Source of the DNA: Cardiocondyla obscurior
Lineage: Eukaryota > Arthropoda > Insecta > Hymenoptera > Formicidae
Direction: 5' to 3'
Assembly: GCF_019399895.1 (NCBI RefSeq)
Contig: NC_091865.1
Coordinates: 6,763,001 to 6,827,000, forward strand
Length of the DNA: 64,000 nt
Shown: piece after piece, positions 25,001-38,800 of the stretch
Layout of the letters: each line of letters opens with the position of its first letter
Position numbering within the stretch: the first letter of the stretch is position 1
The notes under the pieces: model-generated
Databases searched by the model: none
What the model was told of the DNA's origin: nothing
The model's input: the letters and a program-made list of their open reading frames with translations, nothing else
Program-made: the position numbers and the translations under genes

Positions 25001-28000
25001 TCGCGAACCGCCTGGTTCCCGGCGAAAACTCTCAACTCCCCGACCGTAATGATTTCGGATCAACCTTCGTCGCTGCATACGAACGCGATATGAAGGATCG
25101 AGGGGCGCGCGATCAGCTTTACAATTGTGACTCAATCCCTTTTATCGCCCGTCTGTGTGTCACTTATATTAAAGTACCTCTCGGCGCGTTCTTTATCGAA
25201 AAACGATATATGAAAGGGGGAGGGGGAGGGAAGAGAGAGGAAGGAAAAAATAATAAAATGGAAAGGAACATCTCGCAATTTCGTTATAATATCTTTTCTG
25301 ATAGGTATTTGTGTCCACGGCCTCCGCGCTCTTCCTGTGCACGCGAAGAATGACGGGGCATGAATGTCGATGCAATTAACGAACGCGGATCTTTTCATTT
25401 TCGGCGCACTTGACGGAGATATGATCCCGGTTTGATGGCCGGTATTGACAAACGCCGGGATGACGACGGATCGGGTAATCGATCAATGTCATCGACACGC
25501 TGGAATTCCGGAGTAGCTTTTTAGCAACGATGTTGCACCGAATGGCAGCGTGAATCGAAAAGAATCTCGGTACTTGTTCCAAAAGTATCACAAGAAATGT
25601 CAACCGCGCGTATGAGATTTCATAATAATTAGCAGAATTAAATTATAAATATACATATGTATAAATATATGTTTGGTGCGTGTAAATTTTTTTTCTAAAC
25701 GCAGGCACTTTATCTAAACGTGAATAATGAGGGTCATCATTAGCGAAAGTACAAAGGTACTTGTCGACGTATTGGAGCTAGCAGAATTGATCGAGGGTCC
25801 TATTCAAATGGCTAATATCATATATCAGCGTGAAACAAGCAAAGCTGCCAGGTCGCCATGTCGAATCACAGAGAATATTACGCCTTTCACGAGTGATGTG
25901 CATTCGTATTAGCGAATTAGAATGTTAGTTTGAAGTTGAGCCTGATGGTACCTGCGAATCTCAGGCTGGAAGTTTATGCTGGCAAATTCCGACGTAGTCG
26001 GATTGTAGTTTGACGTGTCTTATAATTGCATGAGTTCGTGCACTTTCAGTGATTAAAGTGCGGCGTTAATGAACATTTGATAATGCATTCGATGTAAAAG
26101 ACTAATGCAAGAGATATTATAAGACGCGTAATACTAATAATTACGTTTTTTTTCTTTTTTCTTTTTCGAAGCGTCGACAGCTTTCCTTGAGAATGTAATA
26201 AATTTTATACTTTAAACTTTAAAGAAATAATCTCGCAAAAATATCTACCAAAGAAAACAAAAAAATCTTTTTCTTTTTATGTAACATTGCAATTGCTTGC
26301 CGAGATGTTCACGAAGTAAATTAAATACGATACGAGCCGACAAATGTTGAACAAAACGATTAAACGATTTCGTATGTTGTAATTATTTATAAGAAACAGG
26401 AAGTCAGACAATTCGCACCGCGCGCTCTAATTAGATCGGATTAAATTCAGCCCGATTATGTTCGTTAGTTGCGGCGAAACCAGTTGGGTGTTCAAACCGA
26501 TACCGCTGTAAGCTGAAATGAGAGACCAATGATTCTTAGAACGAAGCAGGGTCGTTTCTCATTAGCCGGCAAAGCTTGAGAGAAAAGAGAAGAAAAAGCG
26601 AAGATTAATTCTTTCAGGGAGGCTGGACGCGGACCCTTCGTTTCGTTCGTCGAATAGAGACCTCGGACCTATGACTTGATCGTCCGCTCGTTGTGCGAGG
26701 ATAAAAGAGGCCTTAGGGTGCGAGGGCTAAAATGGCCTTTTCAATATGAAAAGGAAGTGACTTGGGTGTCCATTCTCTACTATTCACTAGCGGTGAACTC
26801 TCGTGAAATATAAACCACACAACTAATACGTAATTATTTCTTCGGTATCAAAAACACGCTGCGTTAAATATTAACTACTCCATTACTACTGTAAATTATA
26901 TTTAAACAAAGTAAATCATGTTGTATTCTCGTTAAAAAGTGTAATTTATATTAATTTATTTATAAACATAAGCGTGATTGCTTCACTGTTTTAAATACGT
27001 AACAGGTTCAGTATTTGCTATCTCGTAATAACTTTTTTAAGTGCCTTTACTATCTTACCCCGTATCTCGTATGTTTTTTGACAAATAAAACACGAGATAA
27101 AACGGTGAAATATGTCACAATGTAATATGTATTGCGTAAGACAAAAATAGAGCTTCGTGCTTCGTGAATGAATTTCCGTGCAGCGCGGCGGCTTGTACGC
27201 CATGCACGTCGTGTCTTCCTATGCCGTTACCTTCGTACGTGTCGAAGAAATCGTACGAAACCAATGATCTCGACTCCTTACGGATGGGGAAAACGACTTA
27301 ACCGATATCTTCGAGGAATGTCTTTATTACTGTCATCGATAGCGTCGCGGAAACGATCAGAATAATGTATCGATCATATGCCATATAAAAACTACGATCA
27401 GACCGACAGTCAGGTCTAACTAAATATGTATACGCGTATAGTATTATCGATTGCGAGTCGAAATCGAAAAGATATAACAGCAGTCCTTGGCTTGAGATAT
27501 CACATCGGTTTGATATTTTATTTACTATTACAAAACGAATAAAAAATCGACAGCCATACTTCGGATCAAAAATATTAAACGTAATATTCCAGATACAATT
27601 GAAAAACTATTGAAAAGTATCTCTCTAAATTCAAGGAAGCATATCTGCAAGAAATTAATGAGAGACAATGCAACCATAACTTATCTCGTTCGTGAGTCTA
27701 ACATTATTTATTGTTGATGAAGCTTTACGCGTTTCGCGTGTCCCTGTACGGCAGTAAACTTTCCTATCCCCGTTGTGCATTGGAGAAACGAGAAACGGAA
27801 GATACTGGCGGCGATGGCGACGACGGTAGTGGTTTTCCGTGGATCGATGACGTTGACCCGACCGGGAAGACTCCGGAGGAAATGCTACGATAAGGGCGTA
27901 GGATACGAGAGAAAAAAAAAAGGGAGGACCGAGAGACACGAATGAAGAATGCAAAGCGCTGCGTGTCAAGTCAACGTTTGCGTCTACGTGACGTTAGATC

Positions 28001-31000
28001 GAATCGCGAATGCAGAGAGCACTTGTAGATTTCCAACGTTTCCTTTTCGTTCCTACGGACTTTCGAACAATTTCGAACAAGCCATTCCCCAGATTTTTGA
28101 CAAAGTGTAACTTACTCGTTACGTTAACAGAAACGCGCAAATATTTAAAACGTACATTTCGCGAAAAGGCAAAGCTAATAAAAGAGAAATAAATGAATAG
28201 AGAGAGAAAAAAAAAATACAAAACTTTTTCACGTCTATTTTAACGCAAACACAGCTCTAAAAATAAACCGTGTCTATATTAATATTAAACCCTTTTCTTG
28301 TTCACAAATTTACCTGTTTTTTATTTGTAAAATATATCATGTTGCACTTTTATAGCGGCATATATGCTCAACGTTTAAATTCATGAAAATTCTACGAATG
28401 TAAAATACACTCAATATTAAGTGAAAAATTGTAAGTGTTCTACTTGCTTAAATTTATTTATATTCCTTAGTATTAAAACATCGTTAATTTTTGTGTTTCG
28501 CAAACCTCGACGTTTGCACAATAGAGTTCACTCTTGATTCGTAACAATTCCTAACTGAGAAAGTGTGTATCTGTTTACATTCTACACATACAGGTCAGGT
28601 GCATCGGGGTATCGACTGGGTCGACAGGTGGATCCAGGTATACGCGCGCGAGAAAACATGTCCAACCCAAGGTCGACAGGATGATCACGCTCCGTGAAAA
28701 AGAATCATTTCAAATTCTTAACGCGCCGCCTCGAATCCGTGGATTGTCAAAATTAACCCATCCCGACATCGCGTTTCGTTTCGTTTCATCCGCCCTCTCC
28801 CAGCTTACTAATTACAGCTGGATTTTAAATCGCGCGAAAACTAAGAACCTATTAAAAATATTTGCTACGTTTATTCGAACCGCGTTCGCACTTGCACGGC
28901 GTCAATTTGATTTCATCGTAAATTACCGAATGCGCTATTAATAACCGGATAAAAGTGACAGCTACGAAAATAAAATACCCATTTTACATTTGATATAATC
29001 GGCCGTATAAAGATTTCAGCGCCTGGTTTATAATTCGTAACTTTCGCAAGTAGCGTAATTTATAATCGGCGAGATGCAATAAGAAGAGAAAGGTGCAAAG
29101 GAAAACTGCCCTTTAAATTTCTCCTTCAATGTTTCGGCAAACAAACGAGTTCATTACAATTTTATTAACAGCATGTACGAAGCAAGTAAAACACCCGTAG
29201 GCGATAAATAGAACAAAGAAGAGCTTCTTCCAGAGAGACCCCCCGGTGTAAAGGATTACCTCCATGGCAGGCGTGCACGTATGGCTGCAATTATCGTTAC
29301 CCTTAATCGAATTCAGCGCGTACCATTCTATGTCAATCGTATCGACAGCTCAGTTGCGCGGGAATACAATGAGGGTTTCTGCAAGAGGCGTGCGCAAAGT
29401 ACAATATGTGTAACGCCGACACGATTTCGAGGGAATTAATTGCGCCTAGAAATGCGAGAGACGCGCAAAATAACGAACATTTTCCTCCCCCTCTCCCCCC
29501 CCTCCCGATAACTTATAATTATATATGGCGACACAATTACGAGTTTCAACGAAAGCAGCTTTAGCGGTGACTTAAGCTAATGCCGGTGCTTTTGAAGATT
29601 ATTAAAACCAACCGCATGTGCTAAGAGCCGGGAAATCGGTTGAAGAACTTTTGATTAACCGCTGAGCACCGGGATATCTCACCCCCCCCCTCGTACTCAA
29701 ATATATATCCAGCTTTTAATTTTAATGCTCTCCCGGAGAAGAAATATAGAATTTATGGGCATCATGCGGCAATAAAGCTCGCGCACAAAATTTCAACATA
29801 GCAGACGCTTCTCATACACAAGCTGTATGCCGTACTCTCTCAAGACACCTCGCGGATTTTGAGTACACACATTGCAGAGGCGAAGATGCCTTTTCATTAA
29901 GGTGCATAATCTTCAGGCGACAGGCAGTCTCTAGAGAAACAACTAAGCAACGTGCAAAATTTGGCTTACACATCTGTCGTATATGTCGCGGAAAAGGGGA
30001 GGTAGAGACGCGATACGCAAGATACGCTCGTTAGCACTCTCGGAATATTCGGATATTAGTGGATCGCATTGCTCATTAAATTTGAGGGGGTATATATAAT
30101 TTATCACGCGCTGCAAATTAAAACGACAATTTGCGATAATAATTTCCCGTTCGCGAGAAGCACGCGGAGCCGTGACGTCGACGTACACCGGGAAATAAAA
30201 CCACCGATAAACAAGCCGAAAAATAATTTCCCTAAAAGGTTCAATTTTGCCGCGGCAAGAGACAACGTGTGCCATCCCATCCGCGTGCGTCAGAGCAGAA
30301 TCCGCTTCTCTTGTTCCACGGGAAGCGAGCGAACTGTTTCTGGAATACTATGTTTGCTTTAATCCCACACATACTCGAATGTATGCGGTATATAAAAGCC
30401 TTTTATCTATCGTAACTCTCGAACCATATAACGTTCGCGGGCATGGAACTCTCCCCCCGCCCGTATGACCATGTTTGTACAAGAGAACACAGAAAATAAA
30501 CACTAGTTAATCAGGTTGGTCAGTCTGAACACGCGAAAGCCCGGAGGGGTAAAAAAAAAAAAAACCGAGGGGCCGAGAAAGGCATCTTCTCTATAATAAT
30601 TATCTCTACATCAAGCATGATATTATCGCTACAACCGCCGTAACTTATCCACACAAAGATACTTTACTCACCCCGAAAGATATTTCCCGAACTAATATTA
30701 ACCGGAACGCAACGTGCTACGAAAGAACTTGAAAAAATTCGAAAGAGTATTTAAGAAGATTCCTTGAAAAATTAATTTTAATTAAAGTTCAGCTAATAAA
30801 ATAATTGTATATATTGCTAAGATATTTTCAGATTTTATCGCGATGTACAATCTATTTGTCGATATTAAGTTCCAGACACGTGGACACTTTCAAAGACCGA
30901 CAATTGCGACGATGGGAGGGAAGTTTCGCCGTGGGATCGTCAACCGGAAGATCCTAAAGGCACAAGGGGCACACCGAGCGATAACGAGAACCATGGAATA

Positions 31001-34000
31001 CCTTACGCGGCGGTTCGACGGCGCGGAAACGCAATAGCACGCCTATTGCGAGTGCAGCGCGGAACGCGAAACGTGCCGCGCATAACGGACGAACGGACGA
31101 ACGGCATCGCAGAGTTCTGTAATCGGGTCGGCCGAGGGCGAGAGAAGGGAAGGGTAGAGAACGGGTTGTGTCGAGGTGGCCACAGCCGGTGCGGGCTAAT
31201 GTGTTTACAGATCCGCCAATTGTAAACTAAACCGCAATGAGAACGCGCTTCCACCTGCAGCCCCGGCGGGGTTGCCTTGCGTTTGGCATCGCGCGCCGCT
31301 GACAAAACGATCAGCGTGTATCGAACGCGTTTTCCACCCTGCACGTTAAGTCCGCGCGCCCTTTTGCCGCGCCGCCGAATTCTTCCGCTTGTGCAAAAGT
31401 GGACGCACGCCTCGCCGAGAGCAGCTTTGTATACGCCAGAGCCGGCCATTATTCTCAACTTGGATCGAGCACTGCGCGAATAAACTTTCCCGCTCGTGCA
31501 TTTACTACCACGATTTTTTCCCTAGCAGCTCCGCGAGAGATTTTCCTCTCTCGTCGACGGCTATTTGCCGATCGCCCCGCGGAATTTGACGTAAATTTTT
31601 TTTTTATTCGACCCTTCTCGGCGAGCTCGTCGCGATAAATTCGTCGATCACCGGACGCTTTTGTTACAATTAGCGCGTTTACCATCGGCGTTTTGTACAA
31701 TACGGTATTAAACCGTTCTTAAAAGAAAGAGAAAAACGCGAGGATCAACCGAACGGAAATGAAAATCCACCCCCTTCTCCCGGCGCGAGTGGCTTTATTT
31801 TTTTTTTTACCGCCGTTGTATTTTTGCCGTCGTGGAACCGTCGACAAGGCATTCCGCGTGGAAATGAATCGTCGAAACAGCACGTTTCAATAGTTTTAAT
31901 GCCAACTGCAGCTGCTAACTTGTACAATGCTCAGGGACAACGACTGAGAGAGCACTCGCTTTGGTACAAACGGCTCACGGCCGCAAGTGTAACTTTTCTC
32001 TTGAATTTAATTCCGAATGCTTGACGACCGCCTCCAAACACGTCAAGTATCGAAGGATTTTACTGCGCTTTCACGCGATCGTTTGCAGAGGGTAACAAAT
32101 AACGCCACTTCGACAAACGGCGCGGAAATAATTTAATTAAAAACGGTCAAATGACTGTGATGTCGGCTGGTATCATTCCGGCATTAAAAAAATTTTTTTT
32201 CCCCTGTTTTCTTTTCTCTCGGAAAACGAGTAAAATATAAACGCGCTGCGACAGGTCGGTGCACGATTCGGGGATGTTTGCAATGGCCCGGCAGGTCGGC
32301 GAGAATACCGAAAACGAAATCTCTACAAAATTCTAATTAGAATCCGGCGCGTGGAGTACAGTCGGTCTCGTTACGTCGCGCATTCGAAGAGTACGAACCA
32401 AAGTTTCAATTTCAGTCCCCAACTCGCCTCACTCGACATCGTTACGTTACAAGAGCAGTTTCAAACTCGTTCGCCCATAGCCAAGCCGCCGAGTGCGATT
32501 CATGAACATTTTCCTTGGAAAACCGATCCGCGGAGACATGAATTAATGAGGAAGGACAAATATCACCATGAATATTCGCGACGCTTTAACCACCGATGAT
32601 CGACGCCGTCTTCGTCCTCGTTAAATAAAAAGGTAAATGTCTCACTTCCTAGCTGTGCAAAATAATTTTCGAATAATCCCGTCAGTGATAAAAATAATGA
32701 AATAAACGACCGGACTTACGTTGGATCCTTTCGCGAGAAAGTACAAGCTTCGTTAAACTTGGCGTTGTTAATGCATCGGCTTTTAATTCTCGCGAGCGGT
32801 GTAGCGACACATCGTCGGGGATAAAATTTTACGTAATCTCGTGCATTTTCTGGATACACGAAATCTCACTCTCAGGACGACAAATGGAAATCAACGGAGC
32901 GAGCGGACGACTAAATTTTCACGTCCGCGCGTACCAGCGGTCCGAAAACTGGACGCCGCAAGTAGTACGTTCTAATTTCTTCGCGGCAGTATTTTCTGTT
33001 TACGCCGACTGCTTCTACGCGATGTACAGCAAAATCGATATGCTCATGCCACTCCCTAGCAAAATACAGAGTCGGAATATCCCTCCGGTGCAGCGACGAC
33101 ACGTCGCGTTCACGCGACCGCGCCAAATGCAATCTGCCAACAATAAGATATAACAGTGCGCCCCGCGTAAACTAACGGCATGTATCGCAAAGAGGAAATC
33201 TTAGACCCGCGTTTGTAGAAACGGTCTTGTAAGATCGAACCCTGTCATCTTCATTATAATTTTACCTTATTAAATGCGATAAAACCTTAACCTTCCCTGC
33301 TGCTTATTTACAATGTCAAGCTAGAGCGTTTTAAATCAAATAAATAAATATTAAAAGAAAAAGAAAAAAAAACTAATGTCTCTCTTTCCCCTGATATTAA
33401 ATGTTGCAAATTAAAAAACGAATGTAATATTAAAAAGAAAAAATTAATATGAATCATCCCAAGTAAACGGTTTAAGTTCAATCCTGTCGAGTTGTTAATC
33501 AACGATTCACGTTCTTCGAGGTGTCCGCTATTAATAATCATACGATATTTTTCAGTCTCGCATAATTCATTGCGATTGGACGAGCAAGATTTGCTCCGAT
33601 TTGGAGCGTATGCGTTATTGATCCGGACGCAAGTATATAGGACGTTCTCTTTGACATACGCTACGCTACGCGAACGTAAAACTACGTCCACATTTCCTCC
33701 GGGTTTAATAACGTGAAATATGATTTGAAAATATTATGAGGGAAGATTGGAAGATTTCTACTCATTTCTTTAAGACTAAAAGATCGCGAATCATTATTTA
33801 TTAAAACGCAGCATTATAAGTAACAAAAAAAAAGGGGGGGAGAAAAAAAAAAAAAGAGACCGTTCTAATTATTTACGACGTCGACGTTAAATTATCTTCA
33901 ATAGAAGAAATATGCATCAAAACGTCTCCTTTCAATAATTTAATCAAAATCAATTTTATACATCATCGTTTATATGGCAAATAAATTATTTTACAATTAA

Positions 34001-35755
34001 GTCGTAATATTATTACCCTTCCGACTGATTTGATACCTAATTATTTTATAAAATATTGCTGGCAGAAGACGAGATTTAAATAATAATTCGCAAAAATGCA
34101 ATAACGCGGAGGAGTATTTCGGACCGATTCACGTTCTCTTACGTAATGCGATAAATCGAGGCTGTCGCGACGCGAAATTCTATAGCTCTCGTCATCGTCA
34201 ATCGCTCGCGGCCGCGATTAATGCCAATTACGCACAATTTCACACATACGCGGTATGTAGAAAGACGATTAATGACGAGCGGTCCCGGGCGATGCAGCCA
34301 TTCGCCACTGCGGCGAGCTTCAGACGTTCAAGTAATCGCTCGTCGTGCCGCAAACGCGACTGCTTGCTCGACGCGGCCGGCGCGCAAGAGTTACGGGTAA
34401 ACGGCGAAAACGACCGCCCGTTTTGTCACGGAAGACAAACGTGCCGGAGGAAAAGCGCGGAGCGGAGCGAGCTATCGCGCGGAGCTACGTCGTTGGAATA
34501 ACGATGGCGAGATTGCCGCCGAGCGATGCGCCGTCCCGGGCTTTTGCTGCTTATCGTTATCGCGACGCGAGTCAAGCACCGGCGCTTTCGTTTCGACCCG
34601 ATCGATCGACGTGTGTGTGTGTAATGAGATTACGACAAAATAACGCGCCGTTATAAAGTGACAAAGCAAGGGACCTCAGCTCCTGATCGCCGAGCCCCGG
34701 TTATCCCGATGTTAATCGCGAAACGCGAAAAATAATTCATGATAACGATTGATATTAAAAATTACTATTACGTACTCAGCCGTGAGCTAATAGAAATGGA
34801 AATTAAAATGCCAAACGTTATCTACGTTCGCAATGAATCAAATTTTTATAATAAAATGGATTCATCTGTCGTTAAGAGGGTAATATTACCAATGGAGTAG
34901 ATTCGTAGCCCATTTGCGAATTAAATAAAACGACATAAATTGCATTGTTCATATACGCGTTTCTTTTTTTTTCTTGTTAAATCGCATTTTTGCAAATCCA
35001 ACTGCATTTCATATATCGTTTGGACAAATGGTAAGTATGAAAGAGGGAGCAAGTAGCATTATGCAAATAAAGATTTTGCCGCTGGCGTTCGTCGCGTCAC
35101 GGCACAACTTTTCGTGACATGAACATTCATGGTTTTACGTGAAAAATGAGGTGAGGACATGGGTCATAGACACCAGACCAAGAGAAGAAATCGTATATCG
35201 CGACCTACATTCGTATCTTCTGTACCAACAAGGTACAAAGAATAGCGCGCGCGTGCTCTCTTTCTCTGTCTCTCTTTCTGTTTCTCAAATTTATTTTATC
35301 TCTTGAATTTATTTCGCACTTGTAAAAGGACGCAAACGGCAACCGCTCAGCCTCTAGACATTTCGTTTCGTACCAGAGAAAGAAGAAAAAAAAAAAGTAA
35401 TTTTTACTGAATACACGGCGTTCTCGCGAAAGGAATATCGAACGACATCGTCGAAGACTGCCATTGCCAAAACTCTCGGAGCAAACAGACCCTCGAGGAA
35501 ACGGGGGAAGTTTGGAAATACGCGGCAAGTTGATTTCAGTTCAAAATTTTTGCCAGAAGAGAAGAACGCGCGAAAAGCCCGATGTCTACCTCGATATTTC
35601 TCGTATTACGTTATCTCGACCGGAAAAAAATTATTCCTTTTCCTTTTAAATGTTACCGCCTTCGTCGAAATATTTTCACATGAATTGTAAGTTGAAAGTT
35701 TACGCTAGTAACTCTGAAATAAAGTTCGCAAGACAGAAACGGGAGCAAGCCGTGC

Positions 35756-35821
35756 TTTTTTTTTTTTTTTTTTTTTTGGTGTAAGTATAAGCTACGAATA
35801 AAAAAAAAAAAAAAAAAAAAA
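35756..35821. repeat. T22 - 22-nt spacer - A22 inverted homopolymers
   Basis: A run of 22 T (35,756-35,777) is followed by 22 nt of mixed sequence and then a run of 22 A (35,800-35,821). The two tracts are complementary and can form a 22-bp stem. Run lengths in an assembly may be inexact. Confidence 0.75.
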
Positions 35822-38800
35822 CATTTTATCAGAAATGAAGAAACTCGGAAATTTTTTTCTCATTGTATAAATATGACAATTCTGTCACGGCATAATTTCC
35901 AGTAACTGTTATTTGATCTCAGAGGTATTGAAATCAAATATGCTATCCGAGTAATTCAGCTTTGCGATTTTACGTTTCTGATTAATTCAACGCATAAAAT
36001 GTATCGAGGGTGCATATTGAAAATAAGGTAATCTCAATTAACCGCAAAATGTGTACGAAACGTCGTGGTATTCATTATTCACGGAGGATACTATTTTGCA
36101 TCCATTACGTCCTTTACTCGTAATTTTTCGTGATTACGCTCCCCTTCTAATGAGCGGAATTGTTAATTTGTAATATTATTATTTAAACGAAACTGCATGT
36201 TGCGAAATTGTGCGCCGGATAACAACATATTCAAATTAAACCCGGGTATGTTTGCACGCGCGTATCTCGCACGGCCGGAGAGTTACGGGAAACACAATTC
36301 CTTGCGCCATATAAATAGGATATATAGGCCGAGTAATCTAATTAATTACATGCGATATGTGTAATAACGTCACATTTCGTACAAATGCTCTCCGGTTTCA
36401 GTTACATACAACACTTAACGCGCGCACGCAATGCGTTGAAATGTATCTCGTTATATTTAGTACCATCAACTCCTAAACCTACCCTAAGATCAAAGCTACT
36501 TGTTTTTTTTTTTTTATATCAAAGCAAAATCATCTTTATGGCGATAATGTTGCCGGGTTATCAAAGAAAGACGCGAAGTGGCAATGAAAACCGTTTATAC
36601 CTTACAAAAGCGCAACCGTAACTACATGCCCGCTTTACTGCTACGGTGAACTTCGCGAGATATAGAATTATATTCTTACCACGTGCGATGTAGATTGTTA
36701 TCGATTGCTGATTATCGGAGCGATAAAAACAATATTACGAGCTCGACATGTGGAACGGAGCTCGACACACGATAGTACCTGGAGGGTATTAAAATGAACT
36801 CTATTTCCGTGTCGTTTAGCAAAGCAAAAAAAAAAAAAAAAAAAAAAAAAATATGCATATATATGTAGCGATAGATCGAAATGTCCCTAACAGGAAGGCG
36901 AAGCTAAAACTTTCAGAGGTGCGTATCGTCGTCATCGGTCCACGGGAATGTTACCGAAAGAAACGCGAACGAGGAAGGAAGGGAAAAAGAACCTGGCCGG
37001 ATGCAGAAAAGTCGCGGAGGGGCAAGGGAGAAAAAAGACGAGATAGAGCAGAATGGGTTAGAGAGATCTAACCCATATCGGAGTAGCGGCGGTACTCGTT
37101 CTCGTTGTCGCCGGTCGTCGTCGAAGCGAAAGCGTTCGATGAAAAAGTCGTTCGCCGGCGCCCGCCAGTCTGGCCAATATTTTACTATCAAGCGGCATCG
37201 CGTCCCGGTTTCCCGCCCGCTCCCGGTCCGTCTCGCGCATCCCCCGTCTCCCTCGCAAACATTATCCGCAGCTTCCTCTTCGGTGAGCAAGAGACGAGAC
37301 GACGAAGGGAGATAAGGGGTGGAAGAAACTGAGAAGAGAAAAGACGGGAAGGACAGGACGAAGAGACACTTCGCGGCCGAATATGCTCCGTTGTCGTGCA
37401 CGAATATCCAGGAAAGCCGAATGATCCACGCAACGTCACGATAAAAGGGGGAAAAGTTTCGCGGTCGCCCTTAATCTCTACGTGGGAACGAGCGATAAGG
37501 CTCGAATGCCGCTTTACGCTCGAGGCTGTGTCGTGTAGTAACACGAAGAAATATTAATTTCTGTTTCCGCGAGATCTCAAAGTTTTCCCGATCGCCGTGA
37601 CTCGACGTTAAGACTCGTTAGATACGAGGTCATCCACATGTCAGGTATATATTACCGCATTTATCGCTATTACACCTGCGGTCGTTTCTCGCGCGGAGAA
37701 TTTATTCGAGCTTTACGATAAGATACGTATTGCTTTCTCAGGGCGCAGTGCAGGTTTTATTGATGCCCGGCATTATATTGCGCGACGGATTTTGATTTAC
37801 GTAACAAACCCTTCGAGTTTCTAAGCCGAGCTGAAGTATCGAAGTATCAATAGTTTCTGAGTTATGAACGATAGAAACTGAAAAACTTGGCGAGTTGCAT
37901 TTAAACGCAATAAGAGAACGGGTTTATTGTCTGTTTAACTTTAAATAAATTTTACTTCTCTGGAAACGTTAACCGGCCGATCAAATGCATTTTGTATATA
38001 TAAAAAATTTATATAATTCACAACAAACAATAGGAATATTTTCTTAAGAGAAATCGATACTCAGCAAATACGTGAAAGGTTTTATTGAAAATGAGGTCGG
38101 AGTTTTCGAGAAAGCATTCATTGACACAGATGCGTATCCCGTAAATTAAGATAGCCCGAATAGATGCGGAAACGTATTGTCGGATAACAGGTTTTACTGC
38201 GCATAACGTTACATTATTTGAATTTATACGTCAGTCATTGTTAATTAAGAGTAGTTAATTAAGAACGCGGATAATGTCACGGTGCGGTAGCCAGACATTC
38301 CGTGCTTTTCAACTTTGCGGCGCGGGCAGAAGCGAGATAAGATTCTCGCGCTCGGCGGGAAGTCTCGCGAATAAGTATAGGAAATTTATTCTCGCGCGTA
38401 ACTCGAAACTTTGTTTCTAAAATCAATTATACCGCGGAAAACTGTTTAAACGACGAAGGTCGATCAAAGTCCCAACTTCGCGATCTCCTCCTCATTTTAC
38501 ATGATCTGATTGTGGCACATGCTTTCGGGTGTTCCGGAAAAGTCATCTTTGCCTCCCGAAATAGCGTCCTTTTCAAGAGGGGAAAGTTTCGGAGAGAAAC
38601 TGAACCGATTCCGGAGCGCGCGAGATTACAATGGCAGGACAAAACTTGCTTGCAGTTTCCCGATCGTTCGGCGAGATCAAACTTGCAAGGTAGATCCCAG
38701 GGGATGATAACGGTTATCGCACAGCGATATCCCACGGGATTAATTTTACAATCGGTCACGCGATTATTTCACTGCGCCATATGTCTCGCACGAATTAGTC

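Larger units (their letters stand above)
16245..35755. other. Intergenic or intronic DNA, no supported gene
   Basis: About 19.5 kb with no exon I can defend. It contains T-rich low-complexity DNA at 17,850-17,930, a CT microsatellite at about 18,896-18,921, an A/G-only-rich tract at 19,108-19,190, inverted octamer sites at 19,933-19,979, TAAT-type palindromes at 20,304-20,350, a 12-bp-arm hairpin at 22,066-22,097, C-runs near 24,947-24,957, 29,485-29,506 and 29,683-29,691, and a purine tract at about 33,823-33,858. A small acidic frame ending at 27,893 is discussed in the findings but is not called as a gene. Confidence 0.55.

Noticed and set aside
36913..37544. Overlapping 104-162-codon frames on both strands
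   Set aside because: A purine/pyrimidine-skewed GC-rich block; the products are basic or Ser-rich noise.
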